DNA of 64,000 nt from Lamellibrachia satsuma (taxonomy: Eukaryota > Annelida > Polychaeta > Sabellida > Siboglinidae), in contig BSQZ01000015.1 in the NCBI GenBank assembly GCA_033239005.1, forward strand, positions 5,386,001-5,450,000. The letters run 5' to 3'. Positions 34,672 to 45,900 of this stretch are shown here, piece after piece. Each line of letters opens with the position of its first letter. The first letter of the stretch is position 1. The position numbers and the translations under genes are program-made. Under the pieces are notes generated by a model. That model saw nothing but the letters and a program-made list of their open reading frames with translations, had not been told where the DNA came from and searched no databases.

Positions 34672-36547
34672 CTTCTCGTCTCGCCCTGTCGGGCCATCCT
34701 TGCTGGCAGTAAGTCTGGATGCGTTGGCAGGTGGCGTCGTCCACCTGGGCCTGCTTCAGTTCGAGTAGGCGCTTCTCGGTAATGGGAAGTGTCTTCAAAA
34801 CTGCATTGACGTATGCTTGGCAGTCCTGCTCGAAGCTTACGTCTTGCGATTGTCTGTGCTCCACAATGGGTGCTCGTGACAGCGTATCAGCCGTAATCAA
34901 GTCCTTGCCGGCTACATGTGCGATACTATAGTTGAATCGCATCAGCCTCATTCTGAAGCGCTGAATCCTGGGCGGCAGCTGATCAAGTGTCTTCTGTCCC
35001 AGAAGTGACACGAGAGGCTTGTGGTCGGTCTCGACGTGAAATGTTTTCCCCAGAAGGAAGTCGCTGAATCGCTCACAAGCCCACGTCGTGGCGAGTGCTT
35101 CCTTTTCTATTTGGGCATAGCGTTGTTCCGTGCTCGACATGGATCTGGAGGCATATGCGACTGGCTGAAGTTTACCATCTTGTTGTCTCTGTAGAAGTAC
35201 TGCTCCTAGGCCGTGTAAGGACGCGTCTGCAGATAGTGTCGTTTCCTGCTTTGCGTCGAACAGAGCCAGTATTGGTGTTGATGTAATGCTCTCTTTCAAC
35301 CGCTTGAAGCACCGCTGCTGATCATGGCCCCAGGTCCAGTCATTCTTCTTGCACAGAAGGTCGCGCATCGGTTTCGTGATTTCAGCTAGGTGTGGCGTAA
35401 ACTTCCCCAGCTGGTTGACCATTCCCAGAAATCGACGGACTCCGCTCACATCGACTGGTTCAGGCATGTCGAGAATCGCCCTGATCTTCTCTCTGTCTGG
35501 GTGTATTCCCGACGCGTCAATTATCTGGCCCAAGAACGTCACGTGTTGAACTGAGAATTGACACTTCTTCGTGTTCAGTGTCACCTTGGCCTGCTGCAGC
35601 CTCGAGAGAACCTCGTGTAGGCGCTGATCGTGTTGTGGCTGAGTGGCACCGAAGACAAGTACATCATCCATTTGACATAGGACGCCAGGTATCCCCTCCA
35701 GGATTGCCGACATTCGTCGTTGATAGTGCTCTGGTGCTGACGAAATGCCGAAGGGTAGCCTTCTGAAGGCGAATCTACCGAACGGTGTGATAAACGTTGT
35801 CAGCAGAGTCGATTCTTCAGACAACGGGACTTGCCAAAACCCAGAGTTTGCGTCCAGTTTTGAGAATATCTTGGCACCTGCTAGCTGTCCCAGGGTATAG
35901 TCGACCGAAGGCATCTCATATCGTTCCCGACGTACACTTTCATTTAGTTTTGTTAGGTCGACGCAGATCCTGACATCGTCTTGTGATTTCGGGACAACCA
36001 CCATAGGCGCGCACCAATCAGTTGGCTGTTCGACTTTACTGATGACGCCCAAAGCTTCCATCCTCTTCAGTTCTCTTTTCGTTTTCTTCATCAATGGTAG
36101 GGCCACACGTCTCGGCACACTGACGACGAAAGGCTGCGCGTTCTCCTTCAGTGTGATCGTGTACGGCCCTTCCATCTTGCCGAGGCCGTTGAAGATATCC
36201 GGAAATTCTCTGTGATACTCATCTGTTGCCCCTTCTACCGACTCCACTCGGCTGATCAACCGCAGCGCGTCTATTGCAGGGTTGCCTAGAAGCGCCTTGT
36301 GTATGCCCCGGACGACGTATATGTTCTGCTTTGTGGCTGTAGTCTTCCCTTGTAGCACCGGTGTGAACATTCCCACAACTGCCAGCAAACCGTTGTTGCC
36401 AACCCCGAAGAGTTTCTTATTAGCCTTTCGGAGCGGGTTCACACCTATCAGTTCATTGTACAACTGTTCAGGAATCACTGTTTCGTCTGCACCGGTGTCA
36501 ATGCGAAATTTAACACCTGACCCCCCATTTTCAGTGTTATCAACCAC
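34538..36547 (-). CDS. pol: pol: protease, reverse transcriptase, RNase H
   Basis: The frame overlaps the end of gag by about 73 bases in the -1 frame, consistent with -1 frameshift expression. In order: aspartic protease with DTGADETVIPEQ, reverse transcriptase with KLDANSGFWQVPL and the catalytic box CQMDDVLVFG, and RNase H with LSADASLHGLGAVLL and ETDHKPLVSL. It loses frame near 34680 before the integrase, so the last about 45 residues are out of frame. Confidence 0.92.
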   Translation of the reverse strand: MVDNTENGGSGVKFRIDTGADETVIPEQLYNELIGVNPLRKANKKLFGVGNNGLLAVVGMFTPVLQGKTTATKQNIYVVRGIHKALLGNPAIDALRLISRVESVEGATDEYHREFPDIFNGLGKMEGPYTITLKENAQPFVVSVPRRVALPLMKKTKRELKRMEALGVISKVEQPTDWCAPMVVVPKSQDDVRICVDLTKLNESVRRERYEMPSVDYTLGQLAGAKIFSKLDANSGFWQVPLSEESTLLTTFITPFGRFAFRRLPFGISSAPEHYQRRMSAILEGIPGVLCQMDDVLVFGATQPQHDQRLHEVLSRLQQAKVTLNTKKCQFSVQHVTFLGQIIDASGIHPDREKIRAILDMPEPVDVSGVRRFLGMVNQLGKFTPHLAEITKPMRDLLCKKNDWTWGHDQQRCFKRLKESITSTPILALFDAKQETTLSADASLHGLGAVLLQRQQDGKLQPVAYASRSMSSTEQRYAQIEKEALATTWACERFSDFLLGKTFHVETDHKPLVSLLGQKTLDQLPPRIQRFRMRLMRFNYSIAHVAGKDLITADTLSRAPIVEHRQSQDVSFEQDCQAYVNAVLKTLPITEKRLLELKQAQVDDATCQRIQTYCQQGWPDRARREGVPASRCGAHCATRLAAEGESPRHSAGNATIDTGEDPRRTPRYH

Positions 36548-38197
36548 TGTTGGTTTGATTTGTTGTCAGCGACTGAGCCTAGGAATGTGTATTCTGTGTC
36601 ATTGCCATCATCGCACAGTGCACCAATTTTTTTGGACAAGCAAACTGAAGCAAAGTGGCCTGTCTTTGAACATTGGTGGCACTTTGCATCTTTCGCTGGG
36701 CAGTATTGTTTCTGATGTGACTGTCTGCCACATCGTCTGCATGGCTGGTTGGTCTGATACGAAGACGCGGTGTACGACGTCTGTTTCCCTTGTTGTAACG
36801 CCGCTCTCGGTCTGCGCTCAAACGGACCACGATACGGCCTGGATTGCATAGCGTCGACGTTCGTGGCACCATCTTGCGACCGTGACTGCATGCTGTCGAT
36901 ATTCATCGCGCCCTCTTGCGGACTACTTCGCACTACAGTTTGTTGTTTTCGTACGGCCTCCTTTTGGCGTGCGTGATCAACCGCTCTCTTCAGAGTAAGC
37001 TTTGCGTCTAGTTGTAGCTTCTCGGATAACTGTTCGTCACGCAAGCCAACAACAATTCTATCGCGTATCATGTCATCCTTCAGCGCCCCGTACTCACAGT
37101 GTTCGACTAGCTTGTACAGGTCCGTGACGAACGCGTCTACAGATTCACCGGTCTGTTGTTGTCGCTGATTAAACTTCGCCCTTTCATATATTACATTCCT
37201 CGTGCCAACGAAATAGCTATCAAACTTGTCTTTGACTACTTCAAACGTGCTGGTGTTGCTGTCATCCGGACTAAAACTCAGCGATGCCAATATGTCATCC
37301 GCTTCGTCTCCCATGCTGTAAATCAGTGTATTTATAGTTACCGATACAGTTTTCGACCCTCGCCAGTTTTCGATCCATTGAAATCTCGCTTGATATCGCG
37401 TTAGAGACGTCACAGCGTCTGTTTACGACAATAACGATACAGAGTCTTATCTGAGCAAAATATATATTGATATATAATATAACATGGAACATGTTTATGA
37501 TATACATACCTTGGTATAAACCGACTTTGCATGCTTACCAGACATTATTATTGAGCGTCTGCTGATGCGTGTCTCGTTCTTGGCCACGTGACAATAATAG
37601 CCCTTTTTGTGGTAAATGTATGGCAAGCTAGTCTTGTCATAAAAGTAGGAATAATTAAAATGTGTTAAATATACGTGAAAAAATTTACTACATTAACGTT
37701 ATATATTCAATACAAATATATGTGTATGTGTTTTATAAAGCGCCATGTCAAGCCTGATTGTTATAAAAAGTTGACATAATTGGAACAAAGTGGTAAAATT
37801 AAAAACGATTGTCTGTACGGCTTGCCATAAATATAGGTCGAATTCCTCCGGTTTCCTCGACTCGCGCGACATGGTTCAGACGTTCAATATTCGTAAGTTT
37901 TTCACTCAAAACAACTGTTTTAATAATTTGTTTGCATTGAATAAATGAAGTAGGTTTTGCTGATTTGGTATATCGATCTCTTACACAACATGTTTCTTCA
38001 GATTTTTTTTAAACGGCGTATTCTATTAAGTAGGTCGAAAACTATATCGCCCAGTATACGTGGTCGGCATCGGGTTTTCCTGACAGCCCTGACGCCTGCC
38101 GAAATCGCTCGAATCGACGGATCCACTTCGGCCATTCCTCAGGCTTTGCGAAGTCCATCGGCGCCGGTGGCGCAATTTGGTAGGCCGGTGTTGCCAT
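36475..38197 (-). pseudogene. gag: gag, split by a nested insertion
   Basis: The N-terminal part starts at the ATG at 38197 (MATPAYQIAPPAPMDF, then WPKWIRRFERFRQASGL) and runs to about 38060. The body resumes near 37343 and continues to the stop at 36475, including ERAKFNQRQQQTGESVDAFV and two CCHC zinc knuckles (C-x2-C-x4-H-x4-C) in CRRCGRQSHQKQYC and CHQCSKTGHFASVC. Between them lies a 708-bp insertion. Frame arithmetic shows the two parts were in one frame before the insertion. Confidence 0.88.
37348..38055. mobile_element. 708-bp element nested in gag
   Basis: It begins agttttcgaccctcgcc and ends ggtcgaaaactatatcgcccagt, sharing the inverted motif AGTTTTCGACC near both ends, and is flanked by ATAC on each side (37344-37347, 38056-38059). 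No coding capacity is recognised. Taking out 712 bases restores the gag frame. Superfamily not determined. Confidence 0.7.
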
Positions 38198-38213
38198 CTC
38201 ACTTCTGATACCA
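38196..38213 (-). other. Candidate tRNA primer-binding site
   Basis: Directly after the 5' LTR the minus strand reads TGGTATCAGAAGTGAGAT. It starts TGG as expected for pairing with a tRNA CCA end and is close to known tRNA-Leu-type primer sites. It overlaps the gag start codon at 38197. Confidence 0.6.
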
Positions 38214-38350
38214 TGTAGTGTTTTCTGGTTAGCATACAATACAGCATACAATACAAGTTCGTAAATCAACCGGTACTTTATTCACCTCGCCATGAGGGTG
38301 TCTCTCCCCCAGATATTCTCCCCCGTATTATTACAATAGATCATGCCACA
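38214..38350 (-). repeat. 5' LTR of the gypsy element
   Basis: 137 bp, the upstream LTR in the element's own orientation. The target duplication TATCC follows at 38351-38355. Confidence 0.95.
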
Positions 38351-38351
38351 T

Positions 38352-39340
38352 ATCCCTGTTGTGTGTTTATGCTTTTGTTCTGCAAAACCAGCCATTCCAG
38401 CAGCGTGACGTTTTCCACCAGTTACATCGTCGTCCGTCTTCCATCGTCCGTCGTCCATCGTCCCTGCCTACGAGGTTTCAAGACAACAGCGCGTGTCCGT
38501 GGGTCGGATCGTTCTCAAAGATAAATCACGAATACTCAGTTTGGTTTTGTAGGTCATTCTGAAGGTTGACTTGGTTGACTTACATTTGTATTTGTTGTTA
38601 AGGTGGCATCTGCGCTGGAATTTTAACATAGTGGTTATCATAGTTACGTGATTATGACATTGACCTACCACTCGCTATTTGGGCTTCTTACGTTACAGCC
38701 ATATTATGATATATAATTTTTTTTTATTATGTATGTTAAAGTGATACGCCTCGATGACATGCCAGACGGCACAACGACAGGCGATAAGATGTCTGACTGC
38801 ACGACAACAAATGTCACAGCGTCTTAAATTGTAGCAGCATGGCATCTAGAGGCAGCAGACATGGCATTTGAGGCAGCAGACATGGCATCTAGAGGCAGCA
38901 GACATGCGACGCGGAAACCCGCGATACTTCCTCTAACGGAACAGCTTCAGATTAACTCCGCTGCACCTTGAAATTACTTCAAAAACAGTGATGACTTTGT
39001 TATTAGATTGTACTATCAGTAGTGTCCATACATACAGCGGCTATATGATTCCTGCGATACGAGTTTTATCTTCAAGAAATAAAGTTCGCCCCAATTAACA
39101 AAAGAAATGATGTCTATAATTATGTATATGTCCGTCTCTCTGTTTCTCTCCCCCCTCTTTCTGTATCTGCCTCTATTCTCTATGTGTCTCTTTCATCTCC
39201 TCTATTCTCTATGTGTCTCTTTCATCTCCTCTATTCTCTATGTGTCTCTTTCATCTCCCTGTCTCTCCCTACGTCTTTTTGCCTCTGTTTGTCTGTGTCT
39301 CTGTCTCTCGCTTGGGTGAAAGGCAAAACTCGTGTTGTTA
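38352..39340. other. No gene; short tandem repeats
   Basis: Includes cgtccgtcttccatcgtcc repeats (38426-38463), three ggcatctagaggcagcagacat-type units (38838-38910) and three copies of a ctctatgtgtctctttcatc unit (39177-39260). Confidence 0.75.
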
Positions 39341-39348
39341 CTTGAGCA

Positions 39349-41330
39349 GGAAACTACAGCAGCGACAGTTACATGGTACTGGATTGAACATGTTATTAGA
39401 ACACGATTGACATATATTATAGGTTACATTTGTCACAACGGCCAGAACATGTGACCTAAAATTATGTTTTTTTTTAATGTTTTTTGAAACTTGGTAATTG
39501 TGATTAATGTATGTTGGTATGTAAACTATCAACGCACGTGACCAGACTTTATTGTTCATGTACTTTTTTTTACAAATTGTTTAACTATGCACAGAGATGA
39601 AAATAATTTACATCACTTCGCGCATTAATGAGAAGTTAATTAAATAAGCTTAATTGTCGAAACGGGGCTAGTTGAGCCACCCAAGACTTGGTGGAGGGTT
39701 AGTTGAGCGGCCAAGGAACGAAGACGATTGTTCTTTACCCCAAAATACATCAAGGAATTAATTTTTCCGAGCAAATTGGGACATCGGATAGTTCCAAGGC
39801 ATCGTATTAGCAGTTAGTGACACTTTTGCGATTGGCATATAATTCTACATTAATTAAGTATGTTGACTTATTTATTAAACGTGTAGACTTCAGAGACGTG
39901 TTGTGCCCATTGGGTAGTTGTGTTGGCTGAGTTGTTACGAATTTTTTGGTACAAGGCCTACGTAAATTATACAAATAAAGCATTTAAGCAACTTACGCTA
40001 CACTGTGGTTCAACTTACTCCATACCAAGTGTTAGTTTAACCAGCTTAACAACCCTATTTGAATCAGCTATATATAATTACCTATGCATGCTAAATATAT
40101 TATTTTGGTATAAAATTATCTACTAATAATCATAGTTTATGTGAGTAAAAACAAGTCAGACTTATGAATGTGATTGCGCCCCAGACATCAAAAAGAATGA
40201 AAAATGGCTCAACTAACACTGCCTTCTCCTAAATGAAAATAACCTACTTTCTGTACTGTTTTTGTCAACTCAGTTCGTGATTATGTTGTCATTTAATTCG
40301 CGAGAGCTCTTGACTTACATCGTCGAGCGTATGAATCAATTCTGCCTTTTCTACGTACATACATGCAAGTTTCAAAAACTGTATTTTCCGTTTAAAAATA
40401 CATTAAAAACGGATTTTTTTCTTTACGTAGTGGAAGGCAGTGTTAGTTGAGCGACTCATGTTTCCCGGGAACTACAGCAGTGACAGTTACATGGTACCAC
40501 CCAGTGATTGAACATGTTTTTAGAACACGATTGACGTATAATAGGTTACATTTGTTTTACAACGGTCAGAACATGTGAACTAAAAGTATTTTTTTTGATG
40601 TTTTTCCAAACTTTTGGTAATTGTGATTAATGTCTGCTGGTGTGCAAACTATCAACGCACGTGACCAGGCTTTATTGTTTGTGCACTTACAAATGGATTA
40701 GCTATGCACAGAGAAGAAGCGTATTAGTGAGTTAATTAAATAAGCTTAATTGTCGAAACGGCGCTAGTTGAGCCACCCAAGGCCCAAGGCAGGGTTAGTT
40801 GAGCAGCGGTTGAACAACGAAGACGAGTGTTCTTTACCACAAAATACATCAAGGAATTAATTTTTTGAGCAAATTGGGTCACATGATAGCTACAAGGCAA
40901 CATATTAGCAGTTAGTTACACTGGTTAATTGCGTTTGGCCTATGTATAAATTAATTAAATGTGCCATCGACTTATTAATTAACCGTGTAGACTTGTCAGA
41001 GACGTGTTGTTCCTATTGGATAGATGTGTTGACTGAGTTTTTATTAATTTTTTTACAAGGCCTATGTAAATTATACAAATAAAGCATTTATGCAAATTTC
41101 GCTACACTGTGGCTCAACTTACCCCACACCAAGTGTTAGTTGAGTCAGCTTACCAACCCAATTTGAATAAGCTATATATAATTATCCATGCTTGCTAGAT
41201 ATATTATCTTGTTATAACACGATCTACCATATAATAATCATACTTTATGTGAGTAAAAAAATTTTGACTTATGAATACAATTGCACCCTAAACACCAAAA
41301 AGAATGAAAATGCCTCAACTAACACTGCCT
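39349..41330 (+). repeat. ~1.1-kb direct tandem duplication
   Basis: 39349-40210 and 40469-41330 are diverged copies in the same order: ctacagcagcgacagttaca, aacacgattgac, actatcaacgcacgtgacca, aattgtcgaaacgg, acacgtgttgt-like and ctcaactaacactgcctt. Offset about 1120 bp. Short gttagttgagc words recur. No coding sequence was recognised, so it may be a non-coding element or local duplication. Confidence 0.85.
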
Positions 41331-41586
41331 TCCCCTATACACTGCACTGCCAGTAAAAAAAATTGGTAAAAATCACATCACTTACACACGCAACAGAAAC
41401 AGTCCACCTAAAGCATTACTAAAACAGTTTACATAAAATATAAATATAGGGTCTGCTATAGAAACGTTTCACTTAAAAATATTAGAAACAGTTCACTTAA
41501 AACTACCATTTAGAAACAGAGATAGCAGAGGGAATACAATATTTCTTATAAAGGGTTTTGCTAGTGGTACTAGTGTATTATAAAAC

Positions 41587-42410
41587 CAGAACCGGTAAGT
41601 TACGAAGTAGATATACTTCGTTACTTTCTACTTGTAGCGAAGTAGATTTTTATGGATCTGCTTCTACTTGTAACGAAGTAGAATTACGTGCTACTTTTGT
41701 AAATGTAACGAATGTTTTGTAACGAAGTACCGACACGGACCATTTATTTATTTTTCGCTGCATAATTATTCCGCTGCATACAGAAATGGCATACACACTA
41801 CGTGCGGGATCACCGCGCGTAAATCCTCAATCTGTCTTCTGATTCGCTAATTCAAATTTGACCGCGGAGCAGGGTCGCTGACCTACATAAATCGAGTGTA
41901 GCCTATAGTCGCCATTTCTCTTTTGACTTTCTGTTTGCGTGACGTATTTATCTACACTTTATTTCGTTTGCGAGAACGTTCTATACTAGTCATGACGACG
42001 CCGACACAACTACAGCACCCGTGGCCTTATTTGTCGTCGGTATTTCGCATTAAGTCCGCACTGCAAGCGTGCATCACTCGACAGGGATGCAGAGTTTGAG
42101 CAGCAGTTGCTGCTGAATAAAGCGTTCGTTGATGTGCCTTACAATCTTTTGCTGTCTTACCAGTGTGAGGAAGTGTATAATTGTCTGCACATGTTAAACT
42201 TAAAAAGTACTGTTTTCGTTATTATGCTTGTGGGCTCGTGAGTCGTTGTCTACTTCTATTTCTACTTCAAGTAGAACATTTTACTTTCTACTTGTACTTA
42301 TACTCAAGTAAATGTTTTGGGGGATACTTTTACTATTACTTGAGTAGATTTTTCAGGATCTACTTCTACTTTTACTCAAGTAGAAAAAAATTCTATTTGT
42401 TACAGCCCTG
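41587..42410. mobile_element. Second hAT-like element
   Basis: An 824-bp segment with ends cagaaccggtaagttac and (inverted) cagggctgtaacaa. It is flanked by tataaaac (41579-41586) and tctaaaac (42411-42418), seven of eight bases equal. The interior carries tacttgtaacgaagtag and tacttttactcaagtag words like the element at 10055-11404, so the two are probably related. Confidence 0.6.
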
Positions 42411-42925
42411 TCTAAAACCACTGTTACTTTGTTACAAATTCCAATATTTGTCCATTTGGTGGGTTTGTATGATTAAAACGAGCTTATTTTAAATAACACA
42501 CGTTGTATAGAAAAAGAGTAGCAATGTCTCAGCCAAATTAATATATATTTAGTAATGTAATCCTTGAGTCTCAATTGCCGCTCTAATGGCTAGGTTTTCA
42601 GCTCAGCTACGAAAACGTTCTAAACGTCTTCGTCGGTGTTACAAGTATGACTATATAGTAACATTATGGGCTGTTTCTTTTGAAAAAAAACGACTTGGCT
42701 TGTCAGTGACACTGCTCTTTAATTATATTCTCGGACCAGAGCCTTTAATATATAAAGCCTTCGATGTCTATAATCATTTTCTACCATTTTCACTCACTGG
42801 CATGCAGAGCCTCTGATCAAGGCTCTGTCTCGGACGAAACAGGCTCGCCACCTAGTGACATCGAATGTAACCTACATGTGTATCCGAAAGGTGGCGCTTT
42901 GTTATACCTTTCCCAGTGAGTGAAA

Positions 42926-42975
42926 ATGGAGGAAGATGATATAGACATCGAAGGCGATTTTGATTTAAAACCAAC
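42926..42975 (+). CDS. MYSM1: MYSM1 exon 1
   Basis: The ATG at 42926 sits in a good context (gaaaATGG) and has an in-frame stop (TGA) three codons upstream. It encodes [17 protein letters not shown], which resembles the acidic DVDIEGD start of vertebrate MYSM1. The donor is CCAAC/gtaaga; phase 2. Confidence 0.85.
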
Positions 42976-45900
42976 GTAAGAGGATTTGAATGTTTCTATG
43001 ATGATAACAGATGCCTTACAAATGTATCCATCACATTTTATGTTACCCACTATCGCCGTATCGGCGTATCGCCAGCTAACTTCTACGTCTTCGTACGTTC
43101 ACAAAATTGGGGTGAAATTAGTATTTTGTCGTTTTCTACGTATGACTGATCACTAGATGAAAGTTCACGTGCAACTGTCAGCTTGGTTTAGCCATGGCAT
43201 AGCCATAGCCATAGGGATTATCATTGGGGATATCCAGATTAGGAGGCAACTTGAATGGCAAAGCCAAAAGGCAGGACACTGTCTCTGACACCGGCGGCCG
43301 ACAGGCTGACCAGTTGAATAATGATGGCACTTTTGGGCAGTTGTGTATTGAGTGGGACGGTTGACCAGTTGTAAATGGGACTGCCTGACCAGAGCCCCCC
43401 CCAAATTTAAAGCAGCAGACATGGTGTAATAAGTAATGGAACCATAAGTAATATGTATAGTCGTTTTTTTCTGTAATAATGATAGATGAAAGTTGTTCAA
43501 AAGCAATGGTAATATGTCATAAAACAATAGTATATTACTGTTCTGTTACAGCACTACAAACTTTAAAAAATTGTGTTTTTAATGTTCTTATTCAGAGTGT
43601 TAGTATGTTAGCCTAGATTTCTGGTAACAGCTAGAGAGCTGTAAGCAATGCACATACAATGGCTAAGCCATTATTAAAACAACAAGAAAAGACCTGTAGG
43701 TTGATACCTTTATGGCTTCAGAATATACCTGCTCACTTAAACAATGCAGGATTACCAACCCAATTGGTAAATTCAACCAATTACACATTCAAAGGGCATG
43801 ATTTAAGATCCCTGCAGGCAAACATATGATAAATATTTACAACCTGTATTTAATTCAAAATAACCTCATTTTAGTATTCTTACCATATAGGTTGATCAGA
43901 GAAGATCTTAATAACAGAAAGGTAACAATTGTAAACCTCTTTAGTTCTAAATTAATAATAAAGTTAGTTTAATGTTAAGCTGTAGTACTAATCATAATGC
44001 CCCAGTAATAGATATCTTGATAATAGTAATGACACAAATGTAATCACTTCTGGGATGTCAGATGTGTGTTTTAATGTATTGTAATACAGGGTGGCAGTGA
44101 GTGGATTTGCTGGGTTGATCTTTTTGTAATATAGGGTGGCAGTGAGTGGAATTGCTGGGTTGATCTTTTTGAGCATACCTGGACTTCAAATTTTTAACGT
44201 GTTGTCTCTTCCTGGCAATTGTGCACTGTGTGCGATGTCTGCTGAGCGATGTCTGCTGTGTGCGATGTCTGCCTTGAGACGGCAACTTTTTTTAATAATA
44301 ATAATACATTTAGTTAATTCATGTTCTGTGTGATGTCTCAGAGCTCTGAGTGACGCAGGTGATGATGACTTGCCATCCAAGAGTGCCCATCTTCAGCCTG
44401 AGTTCTCACAGCATCCCTGGGTCCTCGAACAGGTACACAAGGACACTTTCAGTACCTTCATGTGTTGGGCTTCCATGCTGAACATTTACATATTAACCCA
44501 ATGCTGGCTCCTGTTTATTTTAAACTGGTAGTGCTAATGGTCCGTGTCTGATCTACATAGAACAGTTGAGAAATTAGTTAAAAGCAGGAAACAGGCAAAT
44601 GTGATTTTTCGGGCAGCCCATGCACACATTTGGACTTCAGTTGCTGCAGTGTTTGCATAAACAAATATGGAGAAGTATTTGAAATGTTTTCAAAAATGTG
44701 CATGCTTTTGATTCGAATTGTAAATATTCATGTAAATACTTATTTTTCAAAATAATCAAATGCAAAAGGTATTTAAATGCATTTGATCTTAATTTCAATT
44801 GGATTACATTGTCAGTGCCTTTGCTAGAATGAATCGGTAGTAAGGATGCGTGTTGAAAGTGTTGGTTTAACAATATTGCCATCCAAAGCAAAAAACAGAG
44901 GTAACCAACCCTTTGATATAGATAAGATATTTGTCAATTTTGGATTTAAACATATTCATGCTGCTGTGGTAAAGTTACAAAATTAGGATTACACAGTTGA
45001 TACAATTTCTGATTGTAATTACAGTGCAACTGAATGTGAATTTCTGGTTGCAATCATAGCTGAGGCCTTGCTTTACAGGGATGGACCCTGGACAACGGCA
45101 TTGATGAGAAAAGTAAAGCTGTCATTGAGAAGATGCTACAGGAAGAACAGTTTCCTTTTCACTGTCCACTTTACCTGTTTCTGCTTAGGTCACCTTTCAT
45201 ATACTCCCTGTGTATCATATACTCCCTGTGTATCATATACTCCCTGTGTATCGGTCAGAGTTTACAGCATCGGGGAACTTTAATTTCACTGCTGTTATTT
45301 GATTGTCAACATTTATTTTGGTTATTCATATGATGTTTTGAATTATGCGTGCACAATACAGTTGTTCATTTCCTCCAGAATTACAGCTTAGAATATAATC
45401 ACACACAGTGCCCCAACAGTAAAGCTTTGTTGCAATGAAAATATAGAAATAAGCTGTCATAATGCACTTGATCTTATTTTCCTAGTAATTACACCTCAAA
45501 TTAAAAATACACTTTACAGAAATAATCTCGCATCTGAATTACTACAGTTTTAAATACTCATTCTTGTTCAATTTAAAATAGTTTTATGTTGTTGTGCATA
45601 AGTTGCCTAAAATAACAAGATAGATCTAGTTATAAAAGACTACTTTCTTGTAAACAAATTGCACTGAACTGTTAATGCTCGCTGTGTGGACCTGACAAAA
45701 TGTGTACAGATTTTACATTGATGGCAAAACTACAGAAGTCAATGTTCCAGTCGTTTCTCCGACCAGACCGCCAAATAAACCATTGTCACACAAGAAACAA
45801 TGGACAGAGGAGGAAAAAGACATGTTCTTCAAAGGCCTTGTAAGTCATGTTGTATATTAATATATTCATCACTAATATTTCTGGACATTGTGAAGAATAT

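Larger units (their letters stand above)
33313..38350 (-). mobile_element. Ty3/gypsy-type LTR retrotransposon
   Basis: A 5038-bp element bounded by two 137-bp LTRs (33313-33449 and 38214-38350) that differ at one position, ending TG...CA, with a 5-bp target duplication TATCC (33308-33312 and 38351-38355). On the minus strand the order is gag, protease, reverse transcriptase, RNase H, integrase; no env frame was seen. A candidate tRNA primer site and purine tract flank the LTRs internally. A 708-bp insertion splits gag and a frame change separates RNase H from integrase, so this copy looks non-autonomous although recently inserted. Confidence 0.95.

Noticed and set aside
33710..36976. Plus-strand frames of 60 to 189 codons across the gypsy element
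   Set aside because: Antisense shadows of gag, pol and integrase.
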